From Actinoplanes oryzae (GTDB lineage: Bacteria > Actinomycetota > Actinomycetes > Mycobacteriales > Micromonosporaceae): a stretch of 63,049 nt of DNA. The notes below the pieces were generated by a model. It did no database searches and was not told where the DNA came from. It saw only the letters and a list, made by a program, of their open reading frames with translations. Shown here piece by piece: positions 16,037 through 24,250 of the stretch. Made by a program: the position numbers and the translations under genes. The first letter of the stretch is position 1; each line of letters begins with the position of its first letter. Location of the stretch: positions 1-63,049 of the forward strand of contig NZ_JAUQWH010000037.1 in assembly GCF_030757795.1 (NCBI RefSeq), read 5' to 3'.

Positions 16037-17505
16037 CAGTGCCCGGCCCCGAGCTTCCCGGCCAAGTTCTCGTGGAAGCGCGCGCTGTCCTCGTTCAGGC
16101 CGGTGATGTCCACCTGCTTGCCGCGCGACTCGTACTTGGTCGTGATCGCGTCCAGCGCGGCGACCGACGAGGCGTCCCAGATGTGCGCGGCGCTCAGGTC
16201 GATCACCACGTGTGCGGGATCACCCGCGTAGTCGAACTGGTGCACCAGGTCGTTGCTGGAGGCGAAGAAGAGCTCGCCGTGGACGCGGTAGACCTTGGCG
16301 CCCCCGGCGACCGAGCTGGTGACCTGGGCGACGTGGGCCACCCGCCGGGCGAAGACGACCATGGCGGTCAGCACGCCGAGGACGACGCCGATCGCCAGGT
16401 TGTGCGTGGCGAGCGTGCCGGCGACGGTCACGAGCATGACGACGGTCTCGCCGGCCGGCATCCGGCGCAGCGTGGCGGGCGCGATGCTGTGCCAGTCGAA
16501 GGTGCCCACGGAGACGACGATCATGACGGCGACCAGCGCGGCCATCGGGATCTCCGCCACGACGTCGCCGAGCACCACGACCAGGATCAGCAGGAACACC
16601 CCGGCGAGGAAGGTCGACAGCCGGGTCCGCGCCCCGGACGTCTTCACGTTGATCATCGTCTGGCCGATCATCGCGCAGCCGCCCATGCCGCCGAAGAGGC
16701 CGGTGACGATGTTGGCGACGCCCTGGCCCCAGGACTCGCGGGTCTTGTCCGAGCGCGTGTCGGTGATGTCGTCGACGAGCTTGGCGGTCATGAGCGACTC
16801 CATCAGCCCGACCAGGGCCACCCCCAGCGCGTACGGGGCGATGGTCGTCAATGTCCCGATCGTGAACGGCACGTCGGGCAGCCCGGGCACCGGCAGGCTG
16901 TCCGGCAGCGCGCCCTCGTCGCCGACCGTGGGGACGGTCACGTGGGCGACGGCCGTGCAGACGGTCAGCACCACGATGGCGACCAGCGGCGCGGGCACGG
17001 CGGTCGTCCAGCGCGGCAGCAGCCAGATGATCGCCAGCGCGACCGCCACGAGCGGATAGACCAGCCACGGGACGCCCACCAGGTGCGGCACCTGCGCGGT
17101 GAAGATGAGGACGGCGAGCGCGTTGACGAAGCCGACCATGACGCTGCGCGGGATGAAGCGCATGAGCTTCGCCACGCCCAGCAGCGCGAGCACCACCTGG
17201 ATGACGCCGCCCAGCACGACCGCCGCCACCAGATGCCCGAGCCCGTGCGACGCGACCAGCGGGGCGACCACGAGCGCCACGGCCCCGGTGGCGGCGCTGA
17301 TCATGGCGGGGCGGCCACCGGCGAAGGCGATCGTCACCGCCATCGTGAAGGACGCGAAGAGCCCGACCTCGGGATCCACCCCGGCGAGGATCGAGAAGCT
17401 GATCGCCTCGGGGATCAGGGCAAGGGCAACGACAAGGCCCGCGAGCACCTCGGTACGGAACACCCGGGGCGACGCGAGCCAGGCGGGACGACGAGACAAA
17501 ATCAC
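16036..17505 (-). CDS. SulP/SLC26-type anion transporter with STAS domain
   Basis: A 489-aa protein. Residues about 15-385 form the SulP membrane domain (about 11-14 helices), opening with TEVLAGLVVALALIPEAISF, the family signature region, and including MGGCAMIGQTMINVKTSG. A STAS domain (about 400-489) ends the protein, with IDLSAAHIWDASSVAALD. Such proteins move sulfate, bicarbonate or organic anions across the cytoplasmic membrane. GTG 17505 lies only 3 bp from the palindrome and about 6 bp from a TAGAGT -10-like hexamer inside it, so the mRNA is probably leaderless. No sulfur-assimilation or carbonic anhydrase gene adjoins, so the ion is not clear. Confidence 0.88.
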   Translation of the reverse strand: MILSRRPAWLASPRVFRTEVLAGLVVALALIPEAISFSILAGVDPEVGLFASFTMAVTIAFAGGRPAMISAATGAVALVVAPLVASHGLGHLVAAVVLGGVIQVVLALLGVAKLMRFIPRSVMVGFVNALAVLIFTAQVPHLVGVPWLVYPLVAVALAIIWLLPRWTTAVPAPLVAIVVLTVCTAVAHVTVPTVGDEGALPDSLPVPGLPDVPFTIGTLTTIAPYALGVALVGLMESLMTAKLVDDITDTRSDKTRESWGQGVANIVTGLFGGMGGCAMIGQTMINVKTSGARTRLSTFLAGVFLLILVVVLGDVVAEIPMAALVAVMIVVSVGTFDWHSIAPATLRRMPAGETVVMLVTVAGTLATHNLAIGVVLGVLTAMVVFARRVAHVAQVTSSVAGGAKVYRVHGELFFASSNDLVHQFDYAGDPAHVVIDLSAAHIWDASSVAALDAITTKYESRGKQVDITGLNEDSARFHENLAGKLGAGH

Positions 17506-17507
17506 CG

Positions 17508-17541
17508 CCGGACTCTACCCTTACGTAAGGGTAGAGTCCGG
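17508..17541 (-). promoter_or_regulatory. Perfect 34-bp palindrome, likely MerR operator of sulP-merR
   Basis: CCGGACTCTACCCTTAC and its exact complement meet at 17524/17525, giving 17-bp arms with no spacer. The minus strand reads TAGAGT at 17517-17512, a fair -10, with the GTG start 6 bp further. MerR proteins bind long dyads lying between -35 and -10, which this fits, though the -35 is poor. It could also act as a hairpin terminator for the upstream beta-helix gene, which ends at 17552. Confidence 0.75.
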
Positions 17542-17551
17542 TCGGCTGTGA

Positions 17552-19834
17552 TCAGGCGTACAGCTGGATCTCCGTCAGCGACGGGGTGTACTGCTCGGTG
17601 GCGATCTGCGAGGTGAGCGCCACGCGGACCTTGCTCGTGGTGACCGCGCCGAAGCCGGTGACCGTCCTGTCGTGCCCGATGCCGTCCGCGCCCGTGGCGA
17701 AGGTGAGCCACGTGCCGGTGGCCGCGTCCCAGCTTTGCAGCTCGAAGGTCTGCACGCGCGGGTTGGTGCCGGAGTCGGTGTACTCGTCGAGGTAGACCTG
17801 GGTGAACGTGGTGTCCGCCCCGAGGTCGAGGTCGAGCGTGATCGGATAGGTGGCGTCGTCCGCGGCGGCCCAGCGGGTGCTCAGGTCGCCGTCGGTCAAC
17901 TTGTCCGCCGTGAGCGTGCCGTTGGCGCCCGGGTGGGTGGAGCTGGCCGTGACCGGCTTGCCCTGCGCGAGGCTGACCCGGCCGTCCGCCTCGTCCTCGA
18001 TCGGATTCGTGTCGACCGGGTCGGACACCTTCCGGCCGGTCCTGGACTCGATCGTGCCGATGTCGGGCGCCTTGCCGTAGTAGATCTGCGAGCCGAGGAA
18101 GTCCGCGGTGCCCAGGTGCGCGTTGTAGCGCCCCGCGTCGATCAGCGGCGAGTCCTTGCGCAGGGAGTAGTGCGCCGCCGCCTTGCGGATGTTGTCCACG
18201 CCCGCACCGGTCACCGGCGACGTGGGGTCGCCCACGAACCGCGGGTCGGCACGCAGCCCGTCAGGATCCGCCGGTTCCTGCGGGGAATGCGTACCCGAGG
18301 CCTCGTAGTAGTCGTTGTTCGAGAAGACGGCCTGGCGCAGGGCCCCGGTCCGCCGGTACCACGGCGTGGCGGCGGTCGACGAGTAGTTGTAGAAGATGTT
18401 GTTCAGGAAGTAGACGCGGCTCAGGAACGTCTCGTCGTGCACGTAATCGAGGTCCGCGCCGTCGTACACGAAGGTGTTGTTGACGAAGTACGTCGGCGAG
18501 TAGTTGGTCGACAGCATGTTCTTCACGAGCACGCCGTTGTCGTCGACCGACAGGTTGTACCGCGCCACGCTGTTGGAACTGTTGCCCATGTAGGCCATCC
18601 AGCCGGCGGCGTTGTCGTGCGAGTAGTTGTACTGGTAGGTGACGTTGAAGTTGGTGTACTCCAGGTCCCAGGGCGTGCCGTCGTACTCGTTGTCGGGCCC
18701 GCCGTAGACCTCGTTGTACTGCATGACCGAGTCGGCGCCCGCCCACAGGTAGAGCCCGCAGCTGACCGCGTCGTAGCGCTCGAGGAAGCCGTTCACCTCG
18801 TTGTACTCCACGGTCATGTGCTTCGTGTTGGCCAGCTGGAAGGCGCCCTGCCCGATGCTCTCGGCGTAGTTGTGGCCGATGTAGACGTCCCGGCTGTAGA
18901 GATCCCGGGTACGGACCCAGAGCTGCTCCCAGCCCTCGTGGAACTTGCCGGCCTCGTCGTACTGGCCCGCGGCCGTGCCGTCGGCGTTGAACCAGTTGAA
19001 GGCGAACTGCACGGCGTGCAGCTCGACGTGCTCGAACGTGTTGTCCTCGATGCGGACGTCCTTGAAGTACCAGCCGCCGGGCGCGTACTCCTTATAGCTC
19101 TTCGACCCGAAGACCTGGAAGTTGACCGCGCCGTAGTGGATCTTCTGCCACGAGCTCGGGCCGTCCGTGTTGTGGACGTACATGTCGTGGATCCGGAAGT
19201 AGTCCATGATGGTGTCCGCGCCGGCCGGGATCAGGTCGGCGTTGATGGACACCATGATGCCGTCCCGCACGTACGTGCCCGTGGTGATGTCCGTGGCGAA
19301 GTCGTCATCGTTCGACAGCGCGATGTTGCTGATGTCGTAGCCCTGCTGGTTGCGCAACACGATCGCGCCGGTGAGCCCCACGGTCGCCGGGTTCTTCGTC
19401 CCGTCCGCGTGGAACGGACTGGGCACGTTACCGTTTGTCGCGATGTAGGGGCGCGGCGACGACGCGGAGCCGTACGCGGTGATCGTGATCGGGCGCCGGG
19501 CGGTGCCCGAGCCCTTGGGCCACAGCTGCTGGTCCTGCCACACCGAGCCGGCCTTCAGCAGGATCCGGTCGCCGGGCCCGAAGGTTGTCGCGCTCGCCTT
19601 GGTGAGGCTCTTCCAGGCGGCCTGCGACGACCGGCCGGACGCCTTGTCGCTGCCCCTGACAGAGTCGATGTAGAAGTCGCGCCCGCCCGTCTTGTTGGGC
19701 GCATTGCCGGGCCACGAAGCGCGCGCGGCCGGCGCGCCGTGGGCCGCGGCCGGGGAGCCGGGCAGCAGGGGTACCACGAGCAGCCCGGCGGCCAGCGCCG
19801 CCACCGCCGCTCGGATCCGGGAACCAGGGGTCAT
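17552..19834 (-). CDS. Secreted right-handed beta-helix protein with F5/8-type C domain
   Basis: A 760-aa secreted protein. A signal peptide (about 1-31, ending SPAAA) precedes FYIDSVRGSDKASG, the typical opening of pectate-lyase-like parallel beta-helix proteins. The middle (about 130-600) is rich in short repeated Asn/Tyr/Val strands such as VEYNEVNGF and VARYNLSVDDN. Residues about 625-760 form a discoidin-like carbohydrate-binding domain (VSLAQGKPVTASSTH ... LTEIQLYA). It is the last gene of the sugar operon, overlapping the previous stop by ATGA, and so probably cuts or binds the polysaccharide outside the cell. Catalytic residues cannot be picked out, so lyase or hydrolase activity is open. 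Confidence 0.85.
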   Translation of the reverse strand: MTPGSRIRAAVAALAAGLLVVPLLPGSPAAAHGAPAARASWPGNAPNKTGGRDFYIDSVRGSDKASGRSSQAAWKSLTKASATTFGPGDRILLKAGSVWQDQQLWPKGSGTARRPITITAYGSASSPRPYIATNGNVPSPFHADGTKNPATVGLTGAIVLRNQQGYDISNIALSNDDDFATDITTGTYVRDGIMVSINADLIPAGADTIMDYFRIHDMYVHNTDGPSSWQKIHYGAVNFQVFGSKSYKEYAPGGWYFKDVRIEDNTFEHVELHAVQFAFNWFNADGTAAGQYDEAGKFHEGWEQLWVRTRDLYSRDVYIGHNYAESIGQGAFQLANTKHMTVEYNEVNGFLERYDAVSCGLYLWAGADSVMQYNEVYGGPDNEYDGTPWDLEYTNFNVTYQYNYSHDNAAGWMAYMGNSSNSVARYNLSVDDNGVLVKNMLSTNYSPTYFVNNTFVYDGADLDYVHDETFLSRVYFLNNIFYNYSSTAATPWYRRTGALRQAVFSNNDYYEASGTHSPQEPADPDGLRADPRFVGDPTSPVTGAGVDNIRKAAAHYSLRKDSPLIDAGRYNAHLGTADFLGSQIYYGKAPDIGTIESRTGRKVSDPVDTNPIEDEADGRVSLAQGKPVTASSTHPGANGTLTADKLTDGDLSTRWAAADDATYPITLDLDLGADTTFTQVYLDEYTDSGTNPRVQTFELQSWDAATGTWLTFATGADGIGHDRTVTGFGAVTTSKVRVALTSQIATEQYTPSLTEIQLYA

Positions 19835-20763
19835 CGCACATCCTCGGGGTTGACGGCATCCACCGCCGCGCGATCGACATCCATGTCGGTCGCGTCGACG
19901 CGGCGCTGGAGGAACTGGGTGAACTTCTCGCCGAGCAGCGACTGCCGGATCCGCGAGGAGTACGCGGCGAAGGCGGCGTCCGCGTCGACGGTCTCGCTGT
20001 CGAGCTGGTAGTAGGTGACCTGCCCGCCGCCCGCGACCGGGGCGGAGATCTGCCCGGGGTCGAGCGTGCCGAGGACGGCCATCACCTCCTGGTCGTGGCC
20101 GTTGAGGCCGGTGGCCACGCTGCCGTCGTGAGTGGCGGTGCTGTAGCGCGCGCCGGGCACCCCGGCGGCCTTCAGCGTGCGGGACGCCGCGACCTTCGCG
20201 CGCGCCGCTGCGGAGTCCGGAACGACAAGCGTCGAGTACGTGTACCTCGTCGCGTTGGCGCTCCAGGACGAGCGGTCGGCGTCGAAGGCCGCCCGCACCT
20301 CCGCGTCCGGGACGGCGAGCGGGCCACCGGTGGCGCCGAGCTTCTTCTCCAGCGCGGTGGTCAGGTCGGTCATCCGGTGCGTGTAGTACTCCTCCGGCGA
20401 GAAGCTCGTGACGCCGTAGACCGTGTCCGCCGTCGCCCGGGCCTCGTTCTCGGCGTCCACCTCGGCGAGGAAGTCGTCGTGGTCGACCGAGCCGAGCAGC
20501 CCCTGTTCCTGGGCGACGATCAGCAGCGTCTTGTCGTGCTTGATCTCGTCGAGCGCCCGCTGCCGCAGCGTGCCGGTGCTGCCTTGCTCGTTCAGCACGG
20601 CCGGCGCCAGCCGGCTCATGTGGAACGCCAGCTCGTCGCGCGTCACCGGATGCCCGGCCACCGAGGCGACCTCGTCGGTGCGGGTCACGGCCACCACGGC
20701 GGTGACAACGATGGCAGCGAGGAGGGCCGATACGCCGCCCGCGCCGAGGAGACGCCGCTTCAC
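19831..20763 (-). CDS. Membrane-anchored SurA/parvulin-like peptidyl-prolyl isomerase
   Basis: A 310-aa protein from GTG 20763, which overlaps the fucosidase stop as GTGA. A single N-terminal membrane helix (about 6-26) is followed by VASVAGHPVTRDELAFHM, the SurA-like chaperone opening. A helical part and a C-terminal region around LGTLDPGQISAPVAGGGQVTYYQL follow; the latter matches the end of a parvulin (rotamase) domain. The parvulin core looks degenerate, so chaperone activity is safer to assume than isomerase activity. It faces the cell exterior. Its coupling to the secreted beta-helix gene (ATGA at 19831-19834) suggests that it helps fold that protein, an inference from order only. Confidence 0.7.
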   Translation of the reverse strand: MKRRLLGAGGVSALLAAIVVTAVVAVTRTDEVASVAGHPVTRDELAFHMSRLAPAVLNEQGSTGTLRQRALDEIKHDKTLLIVAQEQGLLGSVDHDDFLAEVDAENEARATADTVYGVTSFSPEEYYTHRMTDLTTALEKKLGATGGPLAVPDAEVRAAFDADRSSWSANATRYTYSTLVVPDSAAARAKVAASRTLKAAGVPGARYSTATHDGSVATGLNGHDQEVMAVLGTLDPGQISAPVAGGGQVTYYQLDSETVDADAAFAAYSSRIRQSLLGEKFTQFLQRRVDATDMDVDRAAVDAVNPEDVR

Positions 20764-22169
20764 GACGCCGCTCCGATCACCGCGGCCCGCGCGATCAACG
20801 GGGTGTCCCGCGCCGCCGTGATCCGGATCCGCACGGCGTCGACCTGGATGCGCGGGAACGTCAGGATGCGCTGATGTCCCACCGCGTTGCACGCGCCGAG
20901 CGGGACCCAGGATCCGTTCGCCCGCCCGGTGACCAGCACGTGCTCGACCCGCTGGCCGCGGCTGACGTCCTCCCCGATCACGACGGCCACCACAGCCTGA
21001 GCGGCCCCGAGCTCGAGCGTCACGGCGGGCTGCGGATCGCCGGCGGCCGGCTCCCACGGCGTCCGGCCGCAGTCGGGCCACTCGGTCGCCACCCGCCCCG
21101 GCGTCCCGGACGTCACCGTGGCCGTGACGGGCAGCCGGCGCGCCTTGAACGACCGGATGCGGTCGCCGAGCCCGGCCAGCACCGCCACGTCGCCGGGGGC
21201 GATCAGCCCGTCGCGGGCCGGCGGCACGTTGAGCAGGAAGCACGCGTTCCCGCCGACCGCGCGCAGCCAATTGCCGAACAACTCGTCCGCGCTCTTCACG
21301 GCGCCGTCCTCGGCCGGGTGGTGGAACCAGCCGGGCCGGATCGACGTGTTGACCTCGGCCGGGTACCAGACCAGGTCAGTCTGTCCCGCCAGGGCGGAGA
21401 GGCTGCCCAGGTCCCGGTCGTCGCTGCGGACCAGGCGCGCGAAGGCGGCGGAGTCCTCCTGCTGCGAGCGTGACGCGATCCGCTCGGCATCCTGCAAGGC
21501 CCGCGGCACGACGCTCCACTCGTCCGGGCGGGTCTCCCCCGCCTCGTTGCCGCACCAGCGCACGTCCGGGCCGCACACGCTGATGACCGCGTCGGGCTGG
21601 TGCTCGCGGATGACGGCGTAGTAGCGCTCCCAGTCGTACTCCTGGCGCTTGCCGTCGGGCCCCTCGCCGTTGGCGCCGTCGAACCAGACCGAGAAGATCG
21701 GGCCGTAGCGGGTGAGCAGCTCGGTCAGCTGGGCCACGTAGAAGTCGTCGTAGCCGGTGCCGCTGCCGTACGAGGCCTCGCTGCGGTCCCACGGCGACAG
21801 ATAGACGCCGAACTTGAGCCCGTGCCGCCGCGCCGCCTCCGCCGTCTCCCCCACGACGTCGCGCGGGCACGGGGAGGCCTTCACCGAGTACGACGTGGCG
21901 TCGCTGGGCCACAGGCAGAAGCCGTCGTGGTGTTTGGCCGTGAGGATGACACCCGTCATGCCGGCCGCGGCCAGGGCTCGTACCCATTGATCGGGGTCGA
22001 GGGCGGCAGGGTCGAACAGCGCGGGATCGTCGTGGCCCTCGCCCCACTCGCGATTCGTCATGGTGTTCATGCCGAAGTGCAGGAAGCCGTAGAACTCCAG
22101 GCGCTGCCAGGCGAGCTGACGCGCACTGGGCCGCACGGCCGCGAGCGCCGGGCCGTCCAGGAAAGTCAT
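20760..22169 (-). CDS. GH29 alpha-L-fucosidase
   Basis: A 469-aa glycosidase from ATG 22169, six bases after GGAGG. It shows the GH29 signature set: FYGFLHFGMNTMTNREWG, VILTAKHHDGFCLWPS (substrate-binding His-His), GVYLSPWDRS, and FSVWFDGANGEG, whose Asp is the family nucleophile position. Residues about 350-469 form a beta-sandwich/F5-8-like part. There is no signal peptide, so it works in the cytoplasm on oligosaccharides brought in by the ABC importer of the same operon. It would release alpha-L-fucose. Together with the GH35 galactosidase controlled by the same repressor, this points to a fucosylated galactoside as the imported sugar. Confidence 0.88.
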   Translation of the reverse strand: MTFLDGPALAAVRPSARQLAWQRLEFYGFLHFGMNTMTNREWGEGHDDPALFDPAALDPDQWVRALAAAGMTGVILTAKHHDGFCLWPSDATSYSVKASPCPRDVVGETAEAARRHGLKFGVYLSPWDRSEASYGSGTGYDDFYVAQLTELLTRYGPIFSVWFDGANGEGPDGKRQEYDWERYYAVIREHQPDAVISVCGPDVRWCGNEAGETRPDEWSVVPRALQDAERIASRSQQEDSAAFARLVRSDDRDLGSLSALAGQTDLVWYPAEVNTSIRPGWFHHPAEDGAVKSADELFGNWLRAVGGNACFLLNVPPARDGLIAPGDVAVLAGLGDRIRSFKARRLPVTATVTSGTPGRVATEWPDCGRTPWEPAAGDPQPAVTLELGAAQAVVAVVIGEDVSRGQRVEHVLVTGRANGSWVPLGACNAVGHQRILTFPRIQVDAVRIRITAARDTPLIARAAVIGAAS

Positions 22170-22330
22170 CGGTACCTCCGGTTGTACTCGGCGAGGAGCG
22201 CCAGCAGGACGACGAGCGCGGCGAGCATGCCGGCGAGCGCGCCCCAGCCGGTCGACGGGCGCAGGACGATCACCGCGGCGACGCAGGCCAGCGCCACGAC
22301 GATCCGCAGGGTGACGAGCAGTGCGTTCAC
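22166..22330 (-). CDS. 54-aa two-helix membrane microprotein in sugar operon
   Basis: A short frame lies between the permease and the fucosidase, too short for most gene finders. GTG 22330 begins two bases after the permease stop (22333), and its TGA overlaps the fucosidase ATG (ATGA at 22169-22166). The protein starts MNALLVTLRIVVALACVAAV and has two hydrophobic stretches (about 4-22 and 29-47) joined by LRPSTGWGA, ending AEYNRRYR. Tight coupling on both sides and a clean membrane-protein composition argue that it is real. It may assist the permeases or be a remnant of a larger membrane protein. No family was recognised. Confidence 0.65.
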   Translation of the reverse strand: MNALLVTLRIVVALACVAAVIVLRPSTGWGALAGMLAALVVLLALLAEYNRRYR

Positions 22331-22332
22331 GA

Positions 22333-23211
22333 TCAACCCTTCACGCCGCCGGCGGCCATGCCCTCGATGAGCCGGCGCTGGACCAGGGCGTAGACGACGA
22401 GGACGGGGACGATCACGATGACCATGCCGGCGTAGAGGCGCCCGTAGTCGGCCGCCGCCTTCTGCGCGGTGAACAGGTTGAGCAGTCCCACCTGGACGGT
22501 CTTGTTCTCGCCGGGCAGCAGGGTCAGCGAGATGATGAAGTCGTTCCAGTACGCGAGGAAGTTGAACAGGATCACGGTGGTGACCGCGGGCCGGGCCATC
22601 GGCAGCATGATCCGGGTCATGACGGCGAAGCGGGACGCGCCGTCGAGCGACGCGGCCTCCTCGTAGTCCGCCGGGATCGACCGGAAGTAGGCGGTCAGGA
22701 GGTAGATCGTGAACGGGATCGACGTGGCCGCGTACACGAGCGACAGCATCGCCGGGTTGTCAATGAAGAAGCCGTCCGGCAGGACGTCGACCAGCGCGCG
22801 GTCCCAGTCCACGAGCATGAGGAAGATCGGGACGACGATGTAGTTGACGTTCACGAACAGGCCGGCCAGCAGCGCGACCTCGACCAGGCCCCGGCCGCGG
22901 AAGTCGTAGCGGGCGATCACGTACGCGGCGGGAATGCTCACCGCGAGCACGAACACCAGCCCGAGCACGGTCACCAGCAGCGACAGCGCGAAATACCGAC
23001 CGATCCTGGCGTCGACGAAGGCGTCCACGTAGTTCTGCACGCGCAGGCCCGCGGGCAGGCTCCACGGGTTGCCGTAGAACTCGCTCTTGCCCTTCACCGA
23101 GGCGAAGAGCACCCAGGCGACGGGTACGGCGATGGCGAGCGCGATGGCCCCGACGAGGATGGACGTGAGTCCCCGTCCCGTGCGGGCGCGCTTCTCCTGA
23201 AGAGTGGTCAT
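22333..23211 (-). CDS. ABC sugar transporter permease (MalG-like)
   Basis: A 292-aa inner-membrane protein with six hydrophobic helices. The cytoplasmic coupling loop EEAASLDGASRFAVMTRIMLP (cut here to its EAA core by eye) lies around residues 190-210, the mark of binding-protein-dependent importers that dock on the ATPase. GVKG at the C-terminus follows the pattern of MalG-type permeases. It sits 10 bp downstream of the partner permease and just before the microprotein and fucosidase. No ATPase gene is in the operon. Many actinomycete sugar importers share the multi-use ATPase MsiK encoded elsewhere, which probably energises this one. Confidence 0.93.
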   Translation of the reverse strand: MTTLQEKRARTGRGLTSILVGAIALAIAVPVAWVLFASVKGKSEFYGNPWSLPAGLRVQNYVDAFVDARIGRYFALSLLVTVLGLVFVLAVSIPAAYVIARYDFRGRGLVEVALLAGLFVNVNYIVVPIFLMLVDWDRALVDVLPDGFFIDNPAMLSLVYAATSIPFTIYLLTAYFRSIPADYEEAASLDGASRFAVMTRIMLPMARPAVTTVILFNFLAYWNDFIISLTLLPGENKTVQVGLLNLFTAQKAAADYGRLYAGMVIVIVPVLVVYALVQRRLIEGMAAGGVKG

Positions 23212-23221
23212 ATGTTGATCC

Positions 23222-24172
23222 TCAGAACTGCAGTGGCTCGCGCTTGGTCGCCCGGGAGACGAGCAGCGACACGAGGAAGGAGAAGGCGAAGATGACCACG
23301 CCGATGGCCATGCCGTAGCCGTACGAGGAGTTGGTGTAGGCCTGCTTGTACATGTAGCTGAGCAGCACCTCGGACGCCCCGTCGGGCCCGCCGCCGGTCA
23401 TCGCGCGCACCAGCACGAAGCTCAGGTTGACCGCGCTCATGATGAAGAAGGTCAGCGTGGTGCGCAGGTTCTGCCAGATCAGCGGCATCGTGATGGTGAA
23501 GAACTGGGTGGGCGCCGTGGCGCCGTCGAGCGACGAGGCCTCGTAGAGCTCCTCGGGGATGCTCGACATGCTCGACATGTAGAGGACCATGTAGTAGCCC
23601 AGCGACTGCCACACCATGGCGATCGCCACCGACCAGAGGACGACCTTCTGGTTGCCCAGCCACACCTGCTGCAGCCCGTCCAGCGAGAGCAGCCGCAGCG
23701 TGCCGTTGATCAGGCCGTTCTCCTGGTCGTAGAGCGCGGAGAAGATGGCGGCGATGACCACGACCGACAGCACGTTCGGGATGTAGAGCACGAACCGGTA
23801 GAGGTTGCGGCCGCGCAGCTTCTGCCGCGTCATGACGGCCGCCAGGAAGAGGCCCAGGCCCATCGTCGCCACGGTGACCACCACCAGCAGCGCGACCGTG
23901 TTCTGGAACGCCCGCACGAACTGCTGGTCGTCGGCGAGCTTGGTGAAGTTGTCCAGCCCCACGAAGCGCATCGCCGGCGAGAAGCCGCTCCACTGGTAGA
24001 GCGACATCCGGAACACGTTCACGGTCGGCCAGACCATGAACAGCGCGAAGAGGACCAGCGCGGGGAGCAGGCACGCCGCCACGAAGCCGCCGTTGCCGCG
24101 CTTGCGCTTCCTGGTCTCCGGTACGGGCACCTGCTGCTCGGTCGCTGTCGGGGGTGGGGAAAGAGTGGTCAC
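23222..24172 (-). CDS. ABC sugar transporter permease (MalF-like)
   Basis: A 316-aa permease. A charged, Pro-rich N-terminus leads into six membrane helices (first around FVAACLLPALVLFALFMVWP). The EAA loop YEASSLDGATAPTQFFTI lies near residue 225. The length and the extra N-terminal segment fit the MalF/UgpA partner of the following MalG-like permease. Together with the lipoprotein upstream they form the import complex for the glycan fragment. A stem-loop between the binding-protein gene and this one probably lowers permease expression relative to the binding protein. Confidence 0.93.
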   Translation of the reverse strand: MTTLSPPPTATEQQVPVPETRKRKRGNGGFVAACLLPALVLFALFMVWPTVNVFRMSLYQWSGFSPAMRFVGLDNFTKLADDQQFVRAFQNTVALLVVVTVATMGLGLFLAAVMTRQKLRGRNLYRFVLYIPNVLSVVVIAAIFSALYDQENGLINGTLRLLSLDGLQQVWLGNQKVVLWSVAIAMVWQSLGYYMVLYMSSMSSIPEELYEASSLDGATAPTQFFTITMPLIWQNLRTTLTFFIMSAVNLSFVLVRAMTGGGPDGASEVLLSYMYKQAYTNSSYGYGMAIGVVIFAFSFLVSLLVSRATKREPLQF

Positions 24173-24204
24173 CGCGTACCTCGGGGGGTTCTGTGGAACA
24201 GGGG

Positions 24205-24243
24205 CCGGCGGCGGGCCCGATCTGGGGTCAGGCCCGCCGCCGG
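24205..24243 (-). terminator. Stem-loop between binding-protein and permease genes
   Basis: CCGGCGGCGGGCC (24205-24217) pairs perfectly with GGCCCGCCGCCGG (24231-24243), a 13-bp stem with a 13-base loop, directly after the binding-protein stop. In sugar importer operons such a hairpin lets part of the transcription stop, or protects the upstream mRNA, so the binding protein is made in excess. Confidence 0.8.
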
Positions 24244-24250
24244 AGCTTTC

